A DNA stretch of 64,000 bases from Eucommia ulmoides (lineage: Eukaryota > Streptophyta > Magnoliopsida > Garryales > Eucommiaceae). The stretch lies in NCBI GenBank assembly GCA_016647705.1, contig CM028328.1, positions 3,187,311-3,251,310 of the forward strand, read 5' to 3'. Below the pieces are notes generated by a model, which did no database searches, was not told the origin of the DNA, and worked only from the letters and a program-made list of their open reading frames with translations. A program made the position numbers and the translations under genes. Every line of letters starts with the position of its first letter. Within the stretch, counting starts at the first letter, position 1. This document shows, in pieces, positions 23,936 to 35,340 of this stretch.

Positions 23936-24510
23936 TGTTGTGCGGAAGCGTGTCGGGTGGACCCAACACAGAACAAATATTATGGGAGATGAAATGAAAA
24001 CACACACACTCACAAACAAGAACACAAGTTTTAACGAGGTTCGGCAATTTCGCCTACTCCTCGGGAGCAACTATGGAACTTCTTTATTTGACAATAAAAT
24101 ACAAATAAAGAATACAAAACAAGGTCTTAAAACAACTTAAGACACTTGTGCAAAAATTCACTCAATTGTGGCTATTGAGGAATTGAACTCTCTCTCTTAA
24201 TGTACTTCTTCAATTGAGAGATATTGTTTTCATCAATTGTGAGATGTTTTTTCTTCAAAGCTCATGGTCTCAATTTATAGGGAATGTTTGAGGCTCATAA
24301 TCTAGTGTGAACAAGATCTTTAAAACCTTCAACAATTGAGGTAGCCACAATGTTGGAATCAATTGTTGGAACCAATTTTGAATAACTCCATCTACCATTT
24401 TTGACCCATTTTTCTTCTTCCCTTTCATACCAAACAAATGTGTGAAAAATCTATTCACACCATGAAAAATGTTAGCCCAATTTTGTTGACAATCAAGCCA
24501 ACAACCAACA
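23936..24510 (-). repeat. 5' LTR of the young Copia
   Basis: 575 bp, TGTTGTGCGG to ACAACCAACA. It lies upstream of the polyprotein start. In the minus direction a CCCTATAAATTGAGA stretch (about 24270-24285) is a plausible TATA region. Confidence 0.95.
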
Positions 24511-24515
24511 CCGCT
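24511..24515. repeat. Target-site duplication, right copy (CCGCT)
   Basis: Exact partner of 19193-19197. Confidence 0.95.
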
Positions 24516-25884
24516 CTCTTACGCCCATTGGAGTGGTGATGCAGGAGTCCCGTCAATCTACCCCCAAAGCCTAGGAACGGGTCCTGACACTTGAAGATTC
24601 ACAAGGGAGGGGAAAACGCTGGGCTAAGGAGTCCAACCATCGCAATAAGAAGAATAACAGACGCTCCCCACTACGAGAGTGCACGACTCCCTCCCCTAGA
24701 CTCGAACCCTGCTTTCTTTGGGGTTATGAACACTGGCCTTGAGGTGGGCACATGCCTCCTGGACAATATGGAACTAGTGCCCGTGTTCTTAAACAGGGTT
24801 CTCTTGTTGCTGACCGGAAGAAGTTGGAGAGCACCTCTCCAGAGAGGTTGGCTGGGGAGGTCTTCAGGGATATGGCCGGGGTAAGTGCTCAGAATTTTCT
24901 CCATACTCGGAGAACTTTATTTTCTCTTTCTAATTTCTAACTTGTTGTCCCCGACATGCCATCTTCTACTTCTCAGTGCACGGCAAGTACCTCTCCGATG
25001 AGAACAGCTAGTCCGGTGAGGTGGAGTCTCTTCAGGAGGCTCTCAGGAGGAAAGAGGAGACGGCGTTCGAGCTCCGGGCCGATCTGTCCACTGTCCAGAC
25101 TAAGAACCTTAGCTTGCGCTCTAAGGTCAAGGAGCTTGCCTCCTGAGTTGACGCACCCCAAGCCAAGCTGGACGACTTCAAGCGTCGACAGTGGTCAACC
25201 AACCAGAAGCGCATGGTCGCCGTGGAGTGGGCTGTGGAAAGGGCCAAGGCAAAAGTCGTGGAGGAATGGAAGTAGGGGCCAAGTTTCGAAGCCTTTTAGA
25301 TGTCAATTGGCTTCAATTTCATGGATGACGGCTTCCATGCTGCGCTTAAGTCCCTTCGCCGCCAGTTTCCAAACATTCCATCTGACCTGATCAAGATGGA
25401 GTTCTCAAAGCAGGCTGGTGGTGCTGCAGCCAGGGAAGAAGATGATGTTGATGTTGAAGGCGCCAATGAGGGTGAGGTCGCTGCTCGGTCTCGTAGGCCC
25501 AAAGATACAAAAGAAGGTCCCCCTATGGACGTCACTAGGGACGCGAATGAGGAGGACTAAACCTTGGTCCGGCATAGTTAGGGCACTTAAGATTTTTCTG
25601 AGCTTTGAATTTTCTTGAATTTCTAATTTCCTTTTGTAGTCATTTTTTATATTTTTTGTCGAGCTCAGATGTACAGGCTAAGAACCCCAGTTTTGTAATT
25701 TTCTTTTAGACATATAAATATATGAGCTCGTCTAGTTTCACAAATCTTTGTTCTTCCTGTCGAGTGTGTGTGTTCATCTAGGGGTACAATTTAGATGCTT
25801 GCGCCCCTTTTTCCCTTAAAGCTCCTTGATGGGAGAGGTCTGAGGGAGAGAAAGCAGGTCGGCACAAACAAGTCGGCGCAAAAC

Positions 25885-26275
25885 ACAGGAGTTTCAACAT
25901 TTGCCACCACTGAGCAGGATTAGCACGACTGATTAGAATTCAATGTAAACTTGACGTTTTTAACCATATTTACTATCAATCAGAGTCAACACGTTTGCTC
26001 AGTGTTCGACGCAAACTTTGAGATTTCATCATTTTTCACTGCCGAGCAAGGCTAACACGTCTGCTCAGTGTTTGGCGCAACCTTTGAGGTTTCATCTTTC
26101 TTTATCGCTGAGTAGAGTTAACACGTCTGCTCGGTGTTCGGCGTAAATCATAAGGGTTTCATCATATTCACCGCCAAGCAGAGATAGCGTATCTGCTCGG
26201 TGTTCAGCGTAAATCATGAGGCTTCAATCCTTTTTACCGCCGAGCAGAGTTATCATGACTGAGTGGTGGTCGCCA
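25885..26275. repeat. Tandem repeat, ~65-bp unit, in the Tat element
   Basis: About six units, each with a GCCGAGCAGAGTTAACACGT-like part, a TGCTCGGTGTTCGGCG-like part and a TTTCATC stretch. They sit between the end of pol and the extra ORF, where Tat-lineage elements often carry tandem repeats. Confidence 0.85.
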
Positions 26276-26889
26276 TTTCCTAATTGATGTTTCCTTCTAT
26301 TTAGACGCTCCACCAAATAGAATCAATTTGTGGTTGACGCTTTTTGCAGTGTTGTGCATTTTTTCAAATTTTTTTGAATAGTTTATTCTCTTGTTTCCTT
26401 CCAGGGGCGTGACCCTCTTAACCCCCAACCTAGGATACGAGTTGACAATGCTTAATTCATGTCGTGGGTTAAGCCAAGGGGTTCTCCGCAGAGCCTGTTC
26501 CTCTCAATTCCCAGGGCGCAACACCTAGGTTGTTCCCCTGTGATCGGTCATCGGTGGGTTTTCTGTAGTCAGACTCATCCCAAGTCTTTTTAGGTTTTCT
26601 CAAATTAGTCCATGCAAGAGCCTCTTCTCCTTTACATCGCCTGACTTGTGGCTGGCTACTGAGAAGATAAATGCTTTCTGCAGGCCCTCAGACCTGATTA
26701 GTGCCCTGCCCTTGGTGGATAACCTTGGTCTATCCCCAGGTACAAACTATCGATCTATGCAAGGGGTTCGGTTCTCACCCTCGATGTTGTGTACCGGGAT
26801 GCCATTTTGAAGATTAACGTACGATTCATAAATGCATTACTTCGAACACTTCATTTCATTAAACCGAAAATTTATTACACTTGAGGAAA
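26276..26889. other. Non-coding part of the Tat element
   Basis: GC-richer than host DNA, with no readable frame. It probably belongs to the untranslated stretch between pol and the repeats. Confidence 0.5.
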
Positions 26890-27189
26890 TGAAACTCTTA
26901 AAAAAAATGGGTCATTCCCTACAAAAGTAACGCTTTAGGTGTTTGGCATTCCATGGGCGCCTCAGTGGCACACCATCTTTAGCCTCGAGTTCATAAGTAC
27001 CCAGATGTGCAATTTTTTTGTAACTTTATACAGCCTCCCAAGTGGGGGCTAGTTTTTTAGGGTTTGGTTCTTTGGTGCCTAGAGTTACATTTCTGAGGAT
27101 GAGGTCGCCGACATCATAGTACCAAGCTGCACTCTATTGGTAACCGACTTGTTGTACATGGGCTTGCTCCCTCATTTCCTCGAGGAGAT

Positions 27190-27365
27190 CAAGATTCAAT
27201 GATACCGCTACATCATTCTCAGCTTGATTGAAGACCACAACAGTCTTGAGAGTAGACATGCCGATTTTTGTTGTACATGGGCTTGCTCCCTCATTTCCTT
27301 GAGGAGATCAAGATTCAATGATAGCGTTGCTTCATTCTCGGCTTGATCGAAGACCACAACAGTCT
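27190..27365 (-). repeat. Local duplication inside the integrase region
   Basis: A stretch of about 105 bases containing TTGTACATGGGCTTGCTCCC and GAAGACCACAACAGTCTTGA occurs twice in tandem with few differences. It extends the integrase frame artificially. Confidence 0.8.
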
Positions 27366-30300
27366 TGAGAGTGGACATGCCGATTTCTGCAGGGATGATA
27401 GACTTAGAGCCGAATATAATCGCAAAGGGTGTTTCTCTAGTAGGGGTTCTTGAGGTCGTGTGGTACTCCCAAAGGACAGGGTACCAATCCTCCATCCATA
27501 TGCCTTTTGATTTATCAAGTCTTGTTTTTAAGCCGTGCAGAGTCATTCGGTTGGTGACCTCTACCTACCCGTTTGATTGGGGGTGACCTAGTAAAGCGAA
27601 GTGAGTTTGGACTCCCAATCTAGAGCAGAACTTAGCGAAGTGAGTATCGTTGTTGGACACGATTGCCCTAGGTATACCGAATCAGCAAACCAAATTCTTG
27701 CATGCAAAGTCTCTGATTTTCTCCTTTGTTATGTAGGCTAGGGGTTCGGCCTCGACCCATTTTATGAAGTAATCAATGGAGACAACCAAGAACTTGCTTT
27801 GGCTTGTGCCTTAAGGGAAAGGCTCGAGTAGGTCAATACCTCACTAAGCAAATGGCCACGGACTGGTCATTAGCACCAGAGATATTGAGAGAACGTACGG
27901 GTGTGGGGCAAATCTTTGGCACTTATCGTACTTCTTGATAAATTATGTGGCATCCTCGAGCATCTTCAACCAGAAGTATCTGTGCCAGAGCAGCTTGTGA
28001 GCAAGGGACCTGCCACCCCCCCTGCCACAAACTTCCTCATGGATGTTCCTTAACAAGTATTCAGCCTCTTCTAGTCGGAGGCACCTAGAGTATGGGCCCA
28101 TAAATGATTTTTGATAGAGGACTTCGTCAATAAGAGAGGTACCCTCGCCGATCAGTAGCACATCCTCCTAGCCTCAGCACGGTCCTCCAAAAGAGTTCTT
28201 TGCTCAAGATATTGTTGGTTTGGATCCATCCTGGTTGGCTCGTCTGTGAGTTCACAGATCGTGGTTTGGTCCGAGGTTGTTGTACTTGGGGTATTGAGGT
28301 ATTCTACAAGTATGCTCATCTTCAAGGTCTATTCCACCATTGAGACAAGGTTGGCTAGGGCGTCGATATGTCTGTTATCTTCTCAGGGAATCTATGTCAC
28401 TTAGATTTTCTCAAAATTTGATATGAGAGCCCTCACCCTTTCCAAGTAGGTCGTCATGCTCGGGTCTTTAGCCATGTAGTCTCCGTTCACTTGGTTGACC
28501 ACGAGCTACGAATTACAAAAGACAGGGAATGCTTTGATATTAAGTTCCCTTGCGAGGTAAAGTTCGGTGAGCAAAGCTTCATATTCAGCTTCGTTGTTAG
28601 TATCTCAGAAACCCAGTCTAAGGGCATACACTACTTTTTCCTTGTTTGGGGCCACGAGGACTATCCCCGCTCCGTATCCGTTCATATTGGGGGACCCATC
28701 TGTGTAGAGTTGTCAGGTTGTTGGCCCAAAGTCATGAGAACTGGAAGAGGTATTAGGGTCCTCAGGGTTAAGAATCCCCTGTTTGCCTACTGCGGTTTCC
28801 GAGTCGTCCGGGAGGGTAAACTCAGCAATGAAATCGGCGAGGACTTGGCCATTGATAGTCATTCTTGGCCGATATTCAATTTAGAATTGGCCTAGCTCAA
28901 AGCTATACTTTATTAGCCTCTCCGAGATGTTGGGGGAATACAAGATCTGTTTCAGAGGTTGGTCGATGAGCGCAACAATCATGTGCGCTTGGAAGTATTG
29001 TCTCAACTTTCTCAAGACGATCAGTAGAGCATAGGCAAGCTTCTCGAACTTTAAGGCTACACTTACAAAGGTCATTGGAGCAAATATGTACAAGTATAAC
29101 TATTCTCCCCCCTCGGAGTGTTGAGTAAGGGAGCTGAGAAGACTTCTTCAATTCGTGAAATGTGTCTTCATATTCGTCTGTCCACTCATTTTTTTTTTTT
29201 GTCCTGAAACACTTTGAAAAAAGATAAGTATCTCTCTGAAGTTTGGGCTATAAACTGGTTCATGGCTACAAGCCTGGCGACAAGCATTTGAACTTCATTC
29301 TTCGTGCGAGGTGAAGACATTCCAAGCACGACACTTATTTCGTCGGGATTGGCATCAATCCTGAGTTGAGAAGCCATATATCTGCGGAACTTTCCCGCAA
29401 AAACACTAAAAATGCACTTGTTGGGGTTAAGTTTCATGCGATGGGTTCTTAGCTAGTCAAATCACCCCTGGATGTGTGCTGTGTGGTCAGGAGTGTGGTA
29501 GCTCTTCACTAGCACATCGTTTATGTACACCTCCATTGCCATGTCGAACTCATCCTTAAACATATTGTTCATGAGCCTCTAGTAGGTGGCCCCGGCATTC
29601 TGCAAGCTGAAGGGCATTACCTTATAGTAATATATGCCCATGTCCATAATAAATGATGTCTTGCTCTTGTCTGGGAAAAACATGGGGATTTGGATATAGC
29701 TTGCGTAGGCATCCAAGAAGCTTAGGAGCTCATACCTTACTGCAGCATTGATAACTATATCGATCCTCGGGAGAGGAAAGAAGTCTTTGAGGGGGGGAGG
29801 CGCTTTGTTAAGGTCCTTGAAGTATACGCATAACCTCTATTTGTTTCCGGCTTTGGGTGTAAGGACCACGTTTGATAGCCGATCCGGGAACTTCACATCT
29901 TCCACCATATCAAACTTGATAAATTTAACTATTTATTCCTCGATGATTTCCGAAGATCTGGATAGAACTTCTTTCTTTTCTGTCTGAAGGTGGGTGGTGG
30001 GAGTTTGCATGAAGTCTGTGCATGGCCATTTTGGGGTCGATCCTTAGGAGCTCATCATGAGGCTAGACAAACACATTGTAATTTCTCCACAACAGGTAGG
30101 TAAGCTTAGCTCGCTGTTGCAGGTTGAGCTTAGCACCTATCCTCACTGTTCTTTTGTTGATGGTCGGGTGGATGGACACCTCGATCAGGTTTTCATGAGG
30201 GCGGAGACCCGAATCATCATCTGAGGGGGTCATCAATTGGCACGAGAATTGCTTCAGTTTTCAGGGCCGTGAGTTTAGGGTATCTGAGCTCTGGTTTTGT

Positions 30301-30949
30301 GAGCCTAGACCTTTCCTTTAATTGTTATTTTTTCTTCTCCAGTACCCTCCGAGCACAAGCCCTTGACGATTCCTAGTTGCCTTTTACCTCTCCCACTTCC
30401 TGGTTAGTGGGGAACTTCATGATTTGATGGTACGAGAAGAACACGGGCTTGAGAGCGGAGACTATAGGTCAGCCCATGATTACATTGTAGTGCGACAGTC
30501 TGTCTACCACAAGAATCTGCTCTACACTGTTGCTGACCTGGGCTTGGTCCCCACTATGACAAGTAGGGACACCCACCGATCGCTCTCAACTTTATATCAA
30601 ATTTGCATTCTTAATATATATTTTTTATAGTCTTTTTATTAATTTTTAAATAATAATAATACAATATATTGTTTTTGCAGAAATAAAGGTAGAAATAACA
30701 AAATACAAAAAATGACGAAGAAAATGCCAAAAAAGAATAAAAAAAGTAAAAGAAAACTAGTTGACCCATGAACCAACCTGAACCGGTGACCTGAGTCCAG
30801 CCCTGCCCACGGATCTTCAAACATATGAGTGAATTTGTGCGTCACTTGGTTTGAAGTCTGAACTGTTAGCCTTTTGGAGATAATAACATTTAATGCTATT
30901 TAATGTGTCTTTATGGAAAATTGTAATTCTTCGGCGGTGGACTTGGAAA

Positions 30950-33062
30950 GGAAGAGCTCTTTATATTTATGGGTCCCAAAGATCCGAAATTACTGACCTG
31001 AGTCCCCTTTAAACTTATTTACTTTTTTGGGTTTCTCCAGCCTTTCAATGGTAGGTTTCTAATTAATATTTTTTATTTTTTAAAGAAACCGACCCTCACA
31101 GGGCCGGTTTGTCAGTGGGAGGCTACCATCCTCCCCCCCCCCCCCCCTAATCACCCCACCCTCCTCCAATTATATATATTTATAATTTTAAATATAATTT
31201 TTATATATAATTAATTTTTATATCTAACTAATTAATTTGTATATATAATTTGTAAATATAATTTTTAATTTTAAAATATTAAACTAATTTTAAAATTAAA
31301 AATTTATATATAAAATCAAACCTCCCCTCACCCCCAAAAAAAACAAATTGAATCCAGCCATAGCATGGCCGGATTCAATTTTGGTTAATTTCACTTAATC
31401 CCCGGGGGTTAAGTGAAGTTAACCCCCACCTCCCAAAAAAAAAACTGAATTTTTAATATTTTCGGCAACTTTGAGTTAATTAATGGTAATCTATCAGTAT
31501 TTTAAATAAATCTATTTTTTTGGGCAAAAATTATGTTCAAAACACTCCATAATGATTTTTACAACACTAAAAACGGACAAGTGAATAATTTTTAAAGAAT
31601 CATTAAAGTTGGCCAAATGAACTATTTCGATGACGGCGTAATTTTTTCGGCAGTGTTGAGTTAACAAAAGATAGTCTATGCGTAACAGAATCTAAACCAA
31701 TTTTTTTTGTATAAAAACTACGTTCATAACATTACATAATAAAACAGAAAACACTAAAAACTCACCACAATAGAATGTTTTTTAAATAATAGAGATGATT
31801 TAATTATCAAGGTGGATCACAAGATATGCACATCATCCAATCAACTTTGACGATTATTTAAAAAATATTCTATTGCTCTTCAATGTTTCAAAAATATTCT
31901 ATTGTTTTTCAAAGTTTGGATGAGCATAACTTTGCGCTTGGTGGTTCATTTGGGGAGATTTTTTTATTTTTATTTTGGGTATTTTTTGGAGATCTAGGCA
32001 AGACAAACGTCGTAGGCGGTTTGGTCGAGTATTTTTCAAATAACGTCCGTTTTCATCTTTAATTTTGGATTTGAAATGTTGGGTGCCTAAATTTGTAATC
32101 TTCATCGATTATTTAAAAACTATTCACTAATCCGTTTTTAGTATTTTAAGTTTTATTATATAGTATTATGAACATAGTTTTTATATAAAAAAAATTGTGT
32201 TCATTTCTTTTATGGATATGTCATATTTCGCTAACTTAAAGTTTCCCAAAAAACAACTCATCTGACCAATTTTGGCGATTATTTAAAAATTATTTAGTAG
32301 TCCGTTTTTAGTATTTTTAATTTTATTATATAGTGTTATGAACGTAATTTGTATACAAAAAAAAAATTGGTTTAATTTGTATTACGGATAGATCATCTTT
32401 TGTTAACTCCAAATTACCGAAAAAATTACGTCATCATAAAAACAGTTCATTTGGCCAACTTGACGATTTTTTTAAAATCATTCACTTGTCTGTTTTTAAT
32501 GTTGTAAAAAGTATTATAGAGTGTTTTGAACGTAATTTATGCAAAAAAAAAAAAAAATAGATTTATTTAAAATACCGATAGATCACCGTTAATTAACTCG
32601 AAGTTGTCAAAAACATTAAAAATTCAATTTTTTTTTGGGAGGGTGAGGTTAACTTCACTTAACCCCCGGGGGTTAAGTGAAATTAACCAAAACTGAATCC
32701 AATCATGCTATGGCCGGATTCAGGTTTTTTTTTTTTTTAGGGGGGGAAGGTTTGATTTTATATATATATATTTATAATTTTAAAATTAGTTTAATATTTT
32801 AAAATTAAAAATTATATATACAAATTATATTTAAAATCATAAATATATATAATTGGGGGAGGGTGGAGGTGATTGGGAGAGGGTAGGGGGTGGGAGGGGC
32901 GGGGGGGAGGGGGCTGCCATGGTGGCAGCCCCCCATTAGAAACCGGCCATTGAATGGCCGGAGAGATCCAAAAATGTAAATAAGTATAAAGGGCACCCAG
33001 GTTGATAATTTCGAATATTTTGGGACCCATAAATGTAAAGAACTCTAGAAAGGAAGGTCAAT
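30950..33062. mobile_element. 2.1-kb fold-back element with ~800-bp inverted arms
   Basis: The left arm (about 30950-31775) and right arm (about 32270-33062) are inverted copies. Paired blocks include TATTTATGGGTCCCAAA, the CTCCGGCC/GGCCGG words, a C-rich run at 31131-31147 against G-rich 32870-32912, GGCCGGATTCA, and CCCGGGGGTTAAGTGAA with its complement. The loop of about 500 bases also holds direct repeats with CCGTTTTTAGTATTTT. There is no coding sequence. Transcripts would fold into a long hairpin. Confidence 0.88.
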
Positions 33063-34685
33063 TATGATAATTGAAATTTAAGACATTCAATGGGAATTAA
33101 AGGGGGAGGCTGGCAGATGAGATGATTTCTTTTTATTCCTTGCTCTTTTCTATTTTTTGGGAGGCATCACTTTAGGGCTTCTTTTCATTTTTTGTTTTTA
33201 AAGTTTTTCTTTTTTCACCTTTTGGCTTGGCAGAAAACAGGGCATTTTAGGGGTGTTCTTCATCTTGTTATTTCTTCTTGGCCGAAAACAAAACAGTAGC
33301 TGAGGATATTCATTCTTGCATAGGCAGTAACCTTTTCGGCAGTTCCATTTTATTTTCTTCTATTGGATCTTATTTGGGAGACTTTAATAGAGTATTAGTT
33401 GAATATCAAGGAGACAACGAAGAATATCACATCCATGATCGGCTAAGTTCGTCAATCGAGTTAGGGATGTATTCCTTCTGAAATTAATATATGTAATTTT
33501 ATTGTTATTCAATTATATTTTGTTCTTATGTGTGCAAAATTGTAAAACGATGATTTCGATTTTAAATATTTATTTGGATAAATTTATGTTCAAAATGTTC
33601 TTGTATAGATTTAGATTTAAATTTATTCGTATATGTAATGTTAGATTTAATACCTGTGGTTTAGATCTAACAATTTTACAATCAATTTCAGTTGTATCGA
33701 TATGACTTAATTGGATAAATTATACTAAACGATTTATTCATTTTGGATTAGTTAACGTAGAAATTGAATCGTGTAAATAATTTATCACAATTAAGTGGTC
33801 GATTTATTTTCCGCAGTAATATTGACTTGTAGTGAATATTACCTAATTACACACTCAACCAAAAGGAAAAAAAAAATAAATAAATAAATAAAAAAAAAAA
33901 AATTAGAGAGAATCTCACTCTTACCATTAAAATTAAAATGGGTCACTACATATAAGACCATATTGAGAAAACACCACCTATATATTTATTATTTAAAATA
34001 AACTCAAATACAAATTCTCTGATTACATCAATTGTAACATAATAAATAGGGGGATGCAAATATTATTGCCCAGGAACAATGTTAATAGCAACATAATAAA
34101 AGAGGAGATGCAAATGTTACTGCTCAGCAATAATGTTAATAGCAACATAATGAAAGAGGAGATGCAAATGTTGTTGCACAACAACAATATCAACATCAAC
34201 ATAATAAATGAAGGATGTAAATGTTACTGTACAATAAATAATTACCATATGCCAATTGAGTTTTTCTCTAAACTTGAATAGCTACATGTGTATAAGAATG
34301 AATTAGTAATGGGGCTTGGGGCCCATGATAAAATACCCAAGGAATAAATTGGGTTAATTTATTTTTTGCATAATATCGACTTGTAGTTAATATTACCTAA
34401 TTATACATCGAACCAAAATCAATGAAAATGATATTTACAAGATGAATTGACGAATTTACACGTCCCTAACCCAAGCCCTTTTTACATTGATTTTATCATA
34501 ATTATTTCTACTATTTAATTATCAAAATTTAAAAACCAAACCCAAAATTGTTTATTTCACTTACGAAAAATAAGATACAAAATTATTAGTTACAATTCAA
34601 TCCCTGTGGATCGACCTCGTACTTAATTCGCTATATTACGATAGTTGGCGCTTAGATTGAGAATCAAATTTGAGCGAAATTGACA
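33063..34685. other. Remainder of the solo LTR
   Basis: AT-rich and without credible genes. A 45-base block with TCGACTTGTAGTTAATATTACC occurs twice (about 33820 and 34375). Between them is a short tandem repeat. Confidence 0.6.
34040..34230. repeat. Tandem repeat, ~50-bp unit
   Basis: Three to four units containing AATGTTAATAGCAACATAAT and GAGGAGATGCAAATGTT. The Asn-rich frame at 34054-34281 is a by-product. Confidence 0.82.
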
Positions 34686-34860
34686 ACTTTTCCCCCAAAA
34701 CTGACCAAAGGGGACTTTGTTGGCTGGAGGGAGGTTGCTTTTACCTTCATCTTGTCAAAGGCCAACTTGAAGATGATATCAGCAGAGCTTCTCCCGTCAA
34801 TCAAGATTTGTCCCATTTTTAAGTGGTTGATTAGGGCTGTTATTGAATCTAAGGTTTTTA

Positions 34861-35340
34861 TGATAAATTAAGTATTAATATTTTTTTTCTTCTGAAACTA
34901 ATAGTTTTATTGAGTGTTTTAGATTTATAATTCCATGTGTTTGGTTAAGAAGAAGAATCGCTGAAGAAAACATAAAGGGTGCGAGATGGACATGATAAAA
35001 ACGTGAAGAATTTTGAAGACGCTGAAGAAAACTAAAGAGGAAAACAAATACTGCAACCAAGCGTGTTTCTTGATTCTGTTCTCATAACAATTTTAGGGCA
35101 ATGGTCTTTACCAAACATGTTTTTATTTCCAAAATACTCTAAAATAGAAATATAATTCTTAACCCTTCTCATCCCACTTTACTGAATGTAGAAACACAAA
35201 AATAGAAACATTAACCAAACGCCACCTTAACATCTGATCCAATCCCTTTCAAAGAGAAATATTAATTTCAAAGTGAACCTGCCCCCTTCGAAAAATGAAC
35301 TCATTATTACCCTATATTTTGAGTTAGTTTTTGTTAGTGA
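34861..35340. other. Non-coding; possible small TIR element
   Basis: TGTGTTTGGTTAAGAAG near 34937 and ATTAACCAAACGCCACC near 35211-35226 are inverse words typical of small plant transposon ends. Their full pairing was not established. Confidence 0.4.

Larger units (their letters stand above)
19198..24510 (-). mobile_element. Complete young Copia retrotransposon (Tork/TNT1-like)
   Basis: A 5313-bp element with 575-bp LTRs, a perfect CCGCT target duplication, a primer-binding site, a polypurine tract and one uninterrupted gag-pol frame. I found no difference between the two LTRs by eye, which points to a very recent insertion. It disrupts the antisense extra ORF of the host Tat element. All parts needed for retrotransposition appear present, so it could be active or recently active. 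Lineage is inferred from the protease stretch WILDSACSYHMCP and the general RT style. Confidence 0.96.
17828..25560 (+). pseudogene. Antisense extra ORF of the Tat element (Transposase_28 type), broken
   Basis: Plus-strand gene opposite to pol in the same gypsy element. The probable start is MVLQYLSSSNSF at 17828, followed by frameshifts. At about 18390-18680 it reads GLYPSQLAPNSMRVIIAAYI, then AEGIESSIKLLCALFFA, then GWRPEYFYLGG, matching the plant domain known as putative gypsy-type transposon (Transposase_28, PF04195). Two introns look real: 18913-19080 (GT..TTGGTAG) and 24881-24976 (GTAAGT..TCTCAG). After the Copia insertion (19198-24510) it continues with GEVFRDMAG, a coiled coil (EALRRKEETAFELRADLS) and an acidic tail ending at 25560. 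In-frame stops occur at about 25144 and 25273. Function of this family is unknown. Such antisense ORFs are described for Tat relatives such as maize Grande. Confidence 0.75.
30594..34685 (-). mobile_element. Solo gypsy-type LTR inserted in the Tat protease, carrying a fold-back
   Basis: The protease reading stops at 30593 and resumes at 34686, with ACTTT on both sides (30589-30593 and 34686-34690) as a likely target duplication. On the minus strand it begins TGTCAATTTCGC and soon reads GCGCCAACTATCG; the TACGAGGTCGATCC stretch is typical of gypsy LTR starts or ends. The left end (ATATCAAATTTG) lacks a clear TG, so it is slightly decayed. Without the fold-back at 30950-33062 it would be about 2.0 kb. 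No gag or pol is present. Confidence 0.65.
26890..34860 (-). pseudogene. Tat-type gypsy pol, decayed and split
   Basis: Minus-strand pol, read right to left. The protease start is at 34690-34860 (LIDGRSSADIIFKLAFDKM) and continues beyond an inserted LTR at about 30420-30593 (VVDRLSHYNVIMG, then a KFPTNQEVGEV-type end). Reverse transcriptase lies at about 29190-29990, with YYYKVMPFSLQNAGATY, then YINDVLVKS where the catalytic YIDD has become YIND, then KLNPNKCIFSV. RNase H-type sequence lies at 28500-29150. The integrase zinc finger is at 27943-28161 (EEAEYLLRNIHEEVCG, WHRYFWLKML). The integrase C-terminal part is at 27208-27546 (RTPTRETPFAIIFGS, IPAEIGM), with a partial duplication at 27190-27370. 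Many stops and frameshifts make it inactive. Gag and 5' LTR are missing to the right of 34860. Confidence 0.87.

Noticed and set aside
25300..25560. Stand-alone 86-residue acidic protein
   Set aside because: It is the C-terminal tail of the Transposase_28-type ORF after two in-frame stops, not a separate gene.
34054..34281. 75-residue Asn/Met-rich frame
   Set aside because: Produced by a ~50-bp tandem repeat in a solo LTR.
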